Shown here one piece after another: positions 1 through 6,010 of a DNA stretch of 7,592 bases. How positions within the stretch are numbered: position 1 is the first letter of the stretch; each line of letters starts with the position of its first letter. A model generated the notes under the pieces. The model saw nothing but the letters and a program-made list of their open reading frames with translations, made no database searches and was not told where the DNA came from. Origin of the DNA: Akkermansiaceae bacterium (GTDB taxonomy: Bacteria; Verrucomicrobiota; Verrucomicrobiia; Verrucomicrobiales; Akkermansiaceae); contig JARFRT010000220.1 of the NCBI GenBank assembly GCA_029287105.1, forward strand, positions 1 through 7,592, written 5' to 3'. Both the position numbers and the translations under genes were made by a program.

Positions 1-246
1 GGATTGCAACATCTGACGCAGCCGATTCATCGCCTCGACACGCTCATTCACCCCCTTCTGAATACGGGCATAGTCTATGTTAAAGCGCTTCTGGGATGTG
101 ATTGTGCGGTGGTATTCCCTGAACAACTTCTGCATGTCCACAGTGGCCATTTTGGGGTTCTCTGCCGAGGCCACCCCACAAACACCCCATCCAATCCCAC
201 CCAGTATCAAGAGGGTCGTGTACCATAATTTTAGCTGTCTCATCAT
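1..246 (-). CDS. OmpH/Skp-family periplasmic chaperone, second copy (3' end beyond window)
   Basis: The first 82 residues of a minus-strand protein are visible; the rest lies beyond the left edge. It begins MMRQLKLW, followed by a hydrophobic stretch ending in VASA, a typical signal peptide cleaved before ENPK, so the product should be exported. The mature start carries ATVDMQKLFREYHRT, matching the neighbouring complete gene (421-1032) at 14 of these 15 positions, and the next 30 residues align without gaps, including ARIQK and NER. This makes the two genes tandem paralogues. Skp/OmpH proteins are periplasmic holdases that escort outer-membrane proteins; that role is inferred from the family. 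I chose the ATG at 246 because AGGAG (256-260) sits 9 nt upstream; a second ATG at 243 follows directly. A strong terminator separates it from the upstream paralogue, so it probably has its own promoter. Whether its coiled coil and C terminus are intact cannot be seen. Confidence 0.85.
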   Translation of the reverse strand, partial: MMRQLKLWYTTLLILGGIGWGVCGVASAENPKMATVDMQKLFREYHRTITSQKRFNIDYARIQKGVNERVEAMNRLRQMLQS

Positions 247-255
247 CTCTCTTGT

Positions 256-260
256 CTCCT
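256..260 (-). promoter_or_regulatory. Shine-Dalgarno site of the partial OmpH gene
   Basis: The minus strand reads AGGAGACAAGAGAG directly before ATGATG. The AGGAG core lies 9 nt from the first ATG and 12 nt from the second, which favours the first. It is the only clear Shine-Dalgarno sequence in front of any gene in this window. Confidence 0.7.
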
Positions 261-350
261 GTAAAAAATTAATCCAGAGTTGCCGGTTTCCCCGTCGCAC
301 CAACCTGCATGCTTTCCCGAGATACGTCAACACCATCTCCCAACTGGGAT

Positions 351-391
351 AAAAAATACCCTTCCCCCGCTCTATAGGGCGGGAAGGGTAT
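351..391 (-). terminator. Rho-independent terminator of the upstream ompH gene
   Basis: ATACCCTTCCC (356-366) pairs perfectly over 11 bp with GGGAAGGGTAT (381-391), and the 14-nt middle can pair further. On the minus strand the stem is followed by six T (the A run at 351-356). It begins about 30 nt after the stop codon of the minus-strand ompH gene at 421, which fits an intrinsic terminator for that gene. It separates the two ompH paralogues into different transcripts, unless read-through is substantial. Confidence 0.85.
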
Positions 392-420
392 GGAAAAGTG
401 GAATGGCTGAAATGCCGGAC

Positions 421-1032
421 CTATGGGGCAGGAGTTGCCGGGGCAGCAGGTGCAGCAGGTGCGTCCTTGTTGAGTTCGGTAAGCAGACCTGCGGTAATGT
501 CGGTAGCGTCCTTGGTGTAAAGCAGGAAAGGAACCTGATTGGCACTAAGACCTGACTTATCGAGGACAAAGTCAAAGTCCTCCTTTTTGGAGTGGTCGAC
601 GATACGCTTGCGGATTTCCTCCAGGATACCCTGCATACTTGCTTGCTTCTTCAGCTCAAGGGCCCGGGTACGACGACCCAAAAACTCACGTCGCTCGCGG
701 TCCATCGCCTTGGCTTCATCGAGTTTCAACTGGAATTCGCGGGATTTTTCACGCTTGACGTTGTCGGCCAGCGTAGGATCCTCAATCTTCTTTTTCAAGC
801 CCTGAAGGAGTTCCTCAAGTGAGCGGATACCGGCAAGGCGCTCGTTGTTCTCCTTCTGGATGCGGGCAAACTCTTCACTGAACTTTTGCTGTTCTTCGGT
901 CGTGCGGTGATACTCCTTAAACAGCTTCTGCATGTCAACGGTGGCGATCTTCAGCCGCTGGGCTGAGGCGGTTCCTACGGTGATTGCGGCAACTGCGCAG
1001 AACATGACGGAAAGTTTAATGTAATTTTTCAT
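421..1032 (-). CDS. OmpH/Skp-family periplasmic chaperone
   Basis: A 203-residue exported protein. Residues 1-24 form a signal peptide (MKNYIKLSVMFCAVAA..., cleavage expected after TASA24). Residues 26-44 hold the strand-forming start RLKIATVDMQKLFKEYHRT. Residues 45-150 are strongly charged and heptad-like (EEQQKFSEEFARIQK, KREKSREFQLKLDEAKAMDR), as expected for the two long coiled-coil tentacles of Skp. DFDFVLDKSGLS (152-163) and PFLLYTKDATDIT (168-180) match the C-terminal body of OmpH proteins. The end is an Ala/Pro tail (APAAPAAPATPAP), probably disordered. Length is slightly above the usual 160-180 because of this tail. The role, inferred from the family, is holding unfolded outer-membrane proteins in the periplasm for the BAM machinery; no bamA or lpx gene is in the window. 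No clear Shine-Dalgarno precedes the ATG. A paralogue lies downstream on the same strand. Confidence 0.92.
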   Translation of the reverse strand: MKNYIKLSVMFCAVAAITVGTASAQRLKIATVDMQKLFKEYHRTTEEQQKFSEEFARIQKENNERLAGIRSLEELLQGLKKKIEDPTLADNVKREKSREFQLKLDEAKAMDRERREFLGRRTRALELKKQASMQGILEEIRKRIVDHSKKEDFDFVLDKSGLSANQVPFLLYTKDATDITAGLLTELNKDAPAAPAAPATPAP

Positions 1033-1181
1033 AGTGGATTATTCTGATAATTCGGATGATATAAGGCGCGTCGCAACCAGCAAGTGGATCTACAACCGGA
1101 TGGCATGTCGGACGGCGCGCAACCAAATTGCACAGAATCAGACGCCCCGTCAACATCTATCCCCTGCCAATCTAAGCCCCG
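1033..1181. promoter_or_regulatory. Divergent intergenic region between ompH and panC
   Basis: This 149-nt gap must hold the promoters of two divergent genes. I found no convincing -35/-10 pair for either. The best plus-strand fragment is TTGCAC (1129-1134), with only a poor -10 (CAACAT) 17 nt later. The left third is AT-richer, as expected close to the minus-strand ompH start. No Shine-Dalgarno is visible for either gene. Confidence 0.35.
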
Positions 1182-2030
1182 ATGAAACTCGTCAGCCACC
1201 CCCCCGATCTCCGCTCCAGCCTGGAAGACCTCGCCTCACCCCGCATCCTGGTACCCACGATGGGGGCCCTGCACGAGGGACACCTCGCACTGCTGCGACA
1301 CGCTCGTCAACTTGCCGGCAAATCCGGCAGCGTCATACTTACCCTCTTTGTCAATCCCACCCAGTTCGACAAAGCCGAGGATCTGGAGCACTACCCCCGC
1401 ACCTTGGAAAACGACATCGAACTCTGCCGCACGCACGGCGTCGACCTGCTGTTCGCGCCGACCCCCGACTCCATGTATCACCCCGACCACTCGGTCACCG
1501 TCGTTGAGACCGCCCTCACCCACCAGCTCTGCGGAGCCACCCGGCCCGGCCACTTCGACGGCGTCTGCACCATTGTTCTCAAGCTCTTCAACCTCAGCCA
1601 ACCCGATGCGGCCGTTTTTGGCAAAAAAGACTACCAGCAGCTTGCGGTGATCCGCCGCATGGCACGTGACCTCAATGTGCCCGTCCACATCGAAGGCGTC
1701 GACACCGTCCGCGAAGCCAGCGGCCTTGCTCTGTCGTCACGCAATACCCGCCTGAGCGAACGACAGCATGCCGACGCGCCTCGAATCCGGCGGGCACTGC
1801 TTGCCGCCCACGCCGCCCACGCCCATGGCGAAACATCCGCCCGCCTGCTGCTGGACCTCGCCCGCCGGGAAATCAATGCCTCGGCTGCAGGCGCCCGGAT
1901 CGATTACCTCGAACTCCTCGATGCCGAATCCCTCCGACCCATCGACCCTGTCAGCGCGCCCGCCGTGCTCGCCACCGCCGTGTTCTACGGCAGCGTACGT
2001 CTCATCGACAACATCGAACTCCCCGGGTGA
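1182..2030 (+). CDS. panC: Pantothenate synthetase (pantoate-beta-alanine ligase)
   Basis: Joins pantoate to beta-alanine using ATP, by way of a pantoyl-adenylate, as the last step of pantothenate (vitamin B5) synthesis for coenzyme A; cytosolic. The 282 residues match the family length. Visible family motifs are PTMGALHEGH (25-34, the HIGH-like ATP site), FVNPTQF (56-62), RPGHFDGV (121-128), FGKKDYQQ (146-153) and RExSGLALSSRN (177-188, with the KMSKS-equivalent SSRN). The C-terminal domain, from about 190, ends in LATAVFYGSVRLIDNIEL, typical of PanC. The family's usual RExDGLA reads REASGLA here, a minor change. The ATG at 1182 gives the normal start just before the first strand; no Shine-Dalgarno is visible before it. 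It is a single gene between divergent ompH and convergent menD; panB and panD are not in the window. Confidence 0.97.
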   Translation: MKLVSHPPDLRSSLEDLASPRILVPTMGALHEGHLALLRHARQLAGKSGSVILTLFVNPTQFDKAEDLEHYPRTLENDIELCRTHGVDLLFAPTPDSMYHPDHSVTVVETALTHQLCGATRPGHFDGVCTIVLKLFNLSQPDAAVFGKKDYQQLAVIRRMARDLNVPVHIEGVDTVREASGLALSSRNTRLSERQHADAPRIRRALLAAHAAHAHGETSARLLLDLARREINASAAGARIDYLELLDAESLRPIDPVSAPAVLATAVFYGSVRLIDNIELPG

Positions 2031-2035
2031 AAATC

Positions 2036-2069
2036 GACCCGGGCGCCGATGACGCGAGGCGCGAGGGTC
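2036..2069 (-). terminator. Probable terminator of menD between convergent panC and menD
   Basis: GACCC (2036-2040) pairs with GGGTC (2065-2069), and after a small mismatch GCGCC (2043-2047) pairs with GGCGC (2058-2062), around a 10-nt loop. On the minus strand the hairpin is followed by GATTTTC, a short T run, which fits termination of menD (stop at 2078). On the plus strand no T run follows, so help for panC is doubtful. The stem is imperfect and the T run only four bases long. Confidence 0.5.
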
Positions 2070-2077
2070 CCATGCCG

Positions 2078-3676
2078 CTACAGGCGGGCCAACTTCTCCC
2101 AGAACAATTCGGTCTGGCGGCTGTCGGGAACGACCTCCACGACCGTGGTTTTCTCGCCGGGTTCGAAATCGAACCCCTCGATGCCATCGATCCGCACATA
2201 GTTCATGCCCCACATCGCTGCCCAGTGTTCGAAGCTATGGCTATGATGATTGGTGATCAAACCGACCCCCTCCTCGTTGAGTTGCCCGACGGCGGGCAGT
2301 CGACCGAATATTTTCCCTCCTCCGTTATTGATGACCACCAGCATACGGCCACGGCATTGCACCTGCCCGAGTAGTGCGGGCGCCGACAAATCATACATCG
2401 CGGTGAGATCACCAAAGACCGCCCAAGCGTCCTCGTCGTCCGCGGTGGCACCCAGCCAGGTTGCAATCTGGCCGTCGATTCCATTCGCCCCGCGGTTGGC
2501 GCGCACCAGCTCATAGGCTACATCCCTCTGCGCAAAATCGTTCCATTCGCGGATCGGCAAGCTGTTTCCCAGATAGAGGCTGCGTCCCACCGTCGCCATG
2601 ATGGAAAGCGTCCGCACCATGCCGGGCTCACTTTCGGGCAATGACTCCAACAACTCTGAGACACGTCCGTTTTTCCGTTTGGACGTTTTGAGGTAATCCA
2701 TCGAGTCCCCCGCTCTCGTCACTTCACCGAGGGCGCGCATACAACGTGAGATGTCACCGTGAATCACCGAGCTTACACGTGCCAGCCCGGCGTAACCCGT
2801 CCGGCTGATAGACACGACATTCACCTTGGGCAAATCCTCCAGATCCCGCCAAAAACGCCCCACCGGAACCTCTCCGATACGGAGGATGTTGGCCGGCGGA
2901 TTTTCTGTGAGAATCCGGTCACCATCAACAAGGGTGAGGGAGCCCAGCGTTTCACGTAAACCACTGGTGCTATCAGCCAGGACCGGAGCGCCAAGATCCC
3001 GGAGGAAATGCCGGACTTCCTCGCGGTCATCCGGTTCAAGCCCACCAAGCATCACCACCAATCCGCGCCAGGCGTCTTTAATCATACCTAACGCCGGCAG
3101 CATATCGATGTTGGCACGCGTGTCATTGAGCTCGCCTAATCTCATTTTGGACATCCTCACGTTTCCGTCTGGACCGGTTTCATCTTCCTCAAGGCAGATA
3201 TTCATTTGCCAGGGAGTCAGACCACTCCAGCCGTCAAACAGGGTGATATCATCCTGCCATTCGATATCCTCGACGCCTTCGACGTAATTTCCGAACAAGC
3301 CAACCTGATCGATCACCTGCGGAGAGCCGCTCCCGCGAAATCTCACCGGCCGGTCGGCTGAGATCACCAGCAGCGGGCGTTTCTGATAGTGCGCCTCAAT
3401 CACTGCCGGAAGAAGTTCCGCCACAGCCGTGCCCGACGTTGTCACCACCGCACAAGGAGCTCCACTATGCACGGTCCGACCGAGGGCAAAAAAACCTGCC
3501 GCCCGTTCTTCGAAATGCGAAAAGACACGGATGTCGCCCGCCTCCCCATGTTCCGCATAATCGGCCAGTGCCATCACAAGGCCGAGATTTCTCGCGCCGG
3601 CACACACCACATACTCCTGGATTCCCGCAGCTATGCAGGCCCCCACCAGATCACTCACCCATCCTTTACTTGACAC
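2078..3676 (-). CDS. menD: 2-succinyl-5-enolpyruvyl-6-hydroxy-3-cyclohexene-1-carboxylate synthase (MenD)
   Basis: Thiamine-diphosphate enzyme that adds 2-oxoglutarate (decarboxylated) to isochorismate in menaquinone synthesis; cytosolic. In its 532 residues I see the N-terminal Pyr domain with FEERAAGFFALG (55-66, E57 as the cofactor-activating Glu), TTSGTAVAELLPAVIEA (79-95), ADRP (107-110) and DQVGLFG (123-129), a middle domain, then GNSLPIR (370-376), NRGANGIDG (394-402) and the cofactor motif GDLT (422-425)...NNGGGKIF (450-457). These are MenD signatures rather than those of acetolactate synthase. The substrate-site motif usually written SPGSR reads CAGAR (25-29), keeping Arg but replacing Pro and Ser. 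The start is GTG at 3676; this gives the normal family N terminus, and no Shine-Dalgarno is visible. No other men gene is in the window. Function as MenD is very likely, with this one deviation noted. Confidence 0.95.
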   Translation of the reverse strand: MSSKGWVSDLVGACIAAGIQEYVVCAGARNLGLVMALADYAEHGEAGDIRVFSHFEERAAGFFALGRTVHSGAPCAVVTTSGTAVAELLPAVIEAHYQKRPLLVISADRPVRFRGSGSPQVIDQVGLFGNYVEGVEDIEWQDDITLFDGWSGLTPWQMNICLEEDETGPDGNVRMSKMRLGELNDTRANIDMLPALGMIKDAWRGLVVMLGGLEPDDREEVRHFLRDLGAPVLADSTSGLRETLGSLTLVDGDRILTENPPANILRIGEVPVGRFWRDLEDLPKVNVVSISRTGYAGLARVSSVIHGDISRCMRALGEVTRAGDSMDYLKTSKRKNGRVSELLESLPESEPGMVRTLSIMATVGRSLYLGNSLPIREWNDFAQRDVAYELVRANRGANGIDGQIATWLGATADDEDAWAVFGDLTAMYDLSAPALLGQVQCRGRMLVVINNGGGKIFGRLPAVGQLNEEGVGLITNHHSHSFEHWAAMWGMNYVRIDGIEGFDFEPGEKTTVVEVVPDSRQTELFWEKLARL

Positions 3677-3684
3677 GCGGAAGA

Positions 3685-3690
3685 GTTATA
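3685..3690 (-). promoter_or_regulatory. Candidate -10 element (TATAAC) of menD
   Basis: The minus strand reads TATAAC eight bases before the menD GTG codon, with a possible but poorly spaced (15 nt) TTGCCA upstream. If it is used, transcription would begin almost at the start codon, giving a leaderless or near-leaderless mRNA, which would agree with the lack of a Shine-Dalgarno. This rests on one six-base match. Confidence 0.3.
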
Positions 3691-3720
3691 GGCGCAAGGG
3701 CCGGGTGGCAAGGAACAAGT

Positions 3721-3790
3721 GTCAGGGGTCAGGGGTCAGGGGTCAGGGGTCAGGGGTCAGGGGTCAGGGGTCAGGGGTCAGGGGTCAGGG
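3721..3790. repeat. Tandem array, 10 perfect copies of 7-nt GTCAGGG
   Basis: Ten uninterrupted identical units of GTCAGGG, 70 nt in all, in the gap between the menD start and the kinase stop. On the plus strand this gives nine GGGG runs, each separated by TCA, plus a final GGG. The unit length is not a multiple of three, and each unit on the minus strand (CCCTGAC) carries TGA, so it does not code. Perfect identity implies recent expansion or active homogenisation. Confidence 0.98.
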
Positions 3791-3797
3791 CGCAGCC

Positions 3798-3853
3798 GAC
3801 TTCCCGACGTCCCGACTTCCCGACTTCCCGACTTCCCGACTTCAAGACTTCCC
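3798..3853. repeat. Tandem array, 7 copies of 8-nt GACTTCCC (minus strand GGGAAGTC)
   Basis: Seven adjoining 8-nt units. Those at 3798, 3814, 3822, 3830 and 3846 are exact GACTTCCC; those at 3806 (GACGTCCC) and 3838 (GACTTCAA) are variants. Only 7 nt separate it from the 7-nt array. Its right end enters the histidine-kinase gene: the last codons of the kinase, and its stop, lie within the final two units. Confidence 0.95.
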
Positions 3854-5944
3854 AACAGTCAGTTCAAAGCACGCGCCCTTGTCGCGTTCAACAATGATCA
3901 GGTCGCCGCCGAGCGCACGGGCGAGGCGGCGGCACAAGGCGAGCCCAAGTCCCACGCCGGGTTTGCTGTGCGCGGCGTCTTGCGCCGACTTGTGAAATGC
4001 ACGGAACAATTTCCTGGACTCGGACCGGTCAATCCCCGGCCCGTCATCGCACACTTGAAACGCCACTCCCTTGGATAGCTTCGGATGGGCGATGGCGCGA
4101 AGCTCGATCACCTTGCCACAGCCGTCACCACTCGCATACTTGCTGGCATTATCCACGAGGTTGAAAATGATCTGTTCGACCGCCGTGGTATCCACCCTGA
4201 TCTCGCGCTCAGCGACGTCTGGTGTGATTTCACAATGGAGCTCCATACCGGCTTCGTCTGCACGTGTGCGAAGCCGTTCACACATGCGATCCACCAATGC
4301 CCCGACCCTCACTGTTTCAACCCGTGCCCGGGCGCTGCCGCGCTCGATACGCGAGTAGGCGAGCACGTTTTCAACGAGGTGAGTCAGGCGGGCCGACTCC
4401 TTACGCAGGGTACGCAAGTAGGATTTCTGTTTCGCTTCGTCCTGCACCATGCCCTCGGCCAGCATATCCGAGTAGAGGCTGAACGTGGTGAGTGGCGTCC
4501 GCAGTTCGTGGGTGACCGAGGAGACAAATGACGCCCTCCGCTCGCTCAACTTCACCACTCCTCGCAACAAAATAACAGCAGCCAGGGCGGCCAGCAATGC
4601 GCCGATCCATGCCACCGCCAGCGTCTTTCGCATCGGCGTCCAGCCAACCGGCTCAACCACCGCCACCTCACCGGGCAACAATCGCCATGGCAGAGCGGCC
4701 ATCACCATCGGATCGTCCGCATCAGGGTCCGGCAGCTCACCTAACAAAACCTTCCAACTATGCCGGACGGGCTCAAGTCGGGCATCCGGCAGGAGGTCGG
4801 CAATATCCTTGATCAGCGAGACACTGATCGCGGCAGCATCCAACCACACACCCTGGACCCGACGGTTCGTGCCAGCACTCACCTGCCGTACTAAAATCAA
4901 ATCCTCCCCGAGCCAGACCGGGGTCAGGGACGACAGGTGGACACCTTCCGTCGTATCCACATCAAGTGCTTTTTTATCCGATGCCAGCTCCGAAGTTTGT
5001 GAAACTTGATCCACTTGAGCACCTTGCCGTTTCTCATTGGCCAAATCGGACTCCTTGGTTTCGGCTTGAACCGGGCTTGCGATCTGATCTCTGGAGCCTC
5101 CGACCACGTCACTCCCCGCCGGTGCAGTCGCCCGGGGCCTCGGTGCCTTTTTCTCGTTCAGGTTGCCAGCCACCTGATCATACCTGCTTTGCATTTTGTT
5201 GCCGGATGATTTGCGGACAATTTCCTTCCGCTTTACTTTCTCAGCGGCGTTGTAGTTTGCTTGGTAGCCCTTGGTTCTGCGAACCTCACTATTATTGGTT
5301 GCCAGTCGCTGCTCCTGGGCGATGGCCACCTGGGCATCCCAGAGTGGTTCATCCTTACTCTCCTCCACCTTGAGTTGTTCACCGCCCTGGGATGCGACAG
5401 CACAGATCACCCCGAGGTTATTATCGGCGAGCGGGCTGATCACGTTGCGCTTTTTCTGCGAACCGCGGAACGTGTCGTCGTTGTTCAGCAAGTGCTGAAG
5501 GCTGTCCCAGTCGTCCCTTTTCTGCCTGGAGAGCTCCGCTCCCTGGGTGACCTGGCCGGATCGCTCACCCCAAACCGGCTCGGGAGCGGGTGCCGCCCAG
5601 CGATTCACCTGCGGGCTGGTCACCACCCCTTGCTTGACCTCAAAGTGCAGTTTCACATTTTCAGGCACATCCAAATTCAGCGGGGTCGGCTGCACCGACC
5701 TGCGTAAATCGACATCCCGGAAATGCCAGGCGGGACGGTTGTTTTCCTCCCCCAAAATACCTGATGCCGCTGTATCCATCCTCCACAGAGCCAGCCGAAT
5801 CCGCTCTTCCAACTCTGCCTTGGCTTCCGCGCGCGCGCGTTCTTTTTCCAAACCCAGGGTGTGCTGCGTAATCATGCCCATGGCCCCGAACACCAATAAG
5901 GCGATCAGCACCGAAAAACTCCATATGATCCAGGGTCGATTCAT
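3842..5944 (-). CDS. Membrane sensor histidine kinase with large extracytoplasmic region
   Basis: 700 residues. A first membrane helix (about 5-26), an extracytoplasmic stretch of about 400 residues, a second helix (about 440-462), then a cytoplasmic kinase core: H box SVTHELRTPLT with phospho-acceptor H479, N box FNLVDNASKYA (N595, N599), G1 DDGPGID (633-639), F box LFRAFHKS and G2 GVGLGLAL (663-670). All key residues for autophosphorylation are present. No HAMP domain fits between helix 2 and the H box (only about 12 residues). The extracytoplasmic part has a folded-looking start and end, but 185-330 is rich in Lys, Glu, Gln and Ser and looks disordered; I recognise no sensor domain. The gene follows the response regulator by 66 nt on the same strand, so the two form a two-component pair. 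The signal sensed is unknown. No Shine-Dalgarno is visible. The last three residues and the stop fall inside a tandem repeat. Confidence 0.95.
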   Translation of the reverse strand: MNRPWIIWSFSVLIALLVFGAMGMITQHTLGLEKERARAEAKAELEERIRLALWRMDTAASGILGEENNRPAWHFRDVDLRRSVQPTPLNLDVPENVKLHFEVKQGVVTSPQVNRWAAPAPEPVWGERSGQVTQGAELSRQKRDDWDSLQHLLNNDDTFRGSQKKRNVISPLADNNLGVICAVASQGGEQLKVEESKDEPLWDAQVAIAQEQRLATNNSEVRRTKGYQANYNAAEKVKRKEIVRKSSGNKMQSRYDQVAGNLNEKKAPRPRATAPAGSDVVGGSRDQIASPVQAETKESDLANEKRQGAQVDQVSQTSELASDKKALDVDTTEGVHLSSLTPVWLGEDLILVRQVSAGTNRRVQGVWLDAAAISVSLIKDIADLLPDARLEPVRHSWKVLLGELPDPDADDPMVMAALPWRLLPGEVAVVEPVGWTPMRKTLAVAWIGALLAALAAVILLRGVVKLSERRASFVSSVTHELRTPLTTFSLYSDMLAEGMVQDEAKQKSYLRTLRKESARLTHLVENVLAYSRIERGSARARVETVRVGALVDRMCERLRTRADEAGMELHCEITPDVAEREIRVDTTAVEQIIFNLVDNASKYASGDGCGKVIELRAIAHPKLSKGVAFQVCDDGPGIDRSESRKLFRAFHKSAQDAAHSKPGVGLGLALCRRLARALGGDLIIVERDKGACFELTVGKS

Positions 5945-5952
5945 TTTGTCAA

Positions 5953-5994
5953 ATTAGGTATTGGAAATTGGGTATGGGGCATTTGGTATTTATA
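5953..5994. repeat. Three degenerate 14-nt tandem units before the kinase start
   Basis: ATTAGGTATTGGAA, ATTGGGTATGGGGC and ATTTGGTATTTATA follow each other without gaps; all share ATTnGGTAT. They fill most of the 66-nt gap between the regulator stop and the kinase start. A further fragment, ATTTTGGTATTTA, lies at 6772-6784 and shares TTTGGTATTTA with the third unit. No ribosome-binding site is recognisable in this gap. Confidence 0.7.
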
Positions 5995-6010
5995 GTTCAG
6001 AGCTTAAAAC

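Noticed and set aside
297..330. Promoter for the partial ompH gene (TTGACG with 17-nt spacing on the minus strand)
   Set aside because: The -35-like hexamer is good, but the sequence at the -10 position (CAGGTT) is poor, so I did not list it as a feature.
1034..1507. Plus-strand 157-residue frame overlapping panC
   Set aside because: It is rich in Pro/Arg/His, as expected from the shifted frame of a high-GC gene, and panC in the other frame has all family motifs.
1737..2213. Minus-strand frame spanning the ends of panC and menD
   Set aside because: It lies antisense to panC and out of frame with menD, has no recognisable domain and no start signal; a shadow frame of high-GC coding DNA.
3721..3853. 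CRISPR array
   Set aside because: The units are 7 and 8 nt and directly adjoining, with no spacers; there is no cas gene in the window.
3439..4078. Plus-strand open frames running through the repeats and encoding GVRGQGS-type repeated peptides
   Set aside because: A 7-nt unit without plus-strand stops stays open in all three plus-strand frames, so these are by-products of the repeat. They overlap the real menD and kinase genes on the other strand and match no known protein.
5261..5707. Plus-strand 148-residue frame antisense to the kinase sensor region
   Set aside because: No domain or ribosome-binding site is seen, and the kinase frame is continuous from helix 1 to the ATP-binding domain, so the antisense frame is best explained as a shadow.
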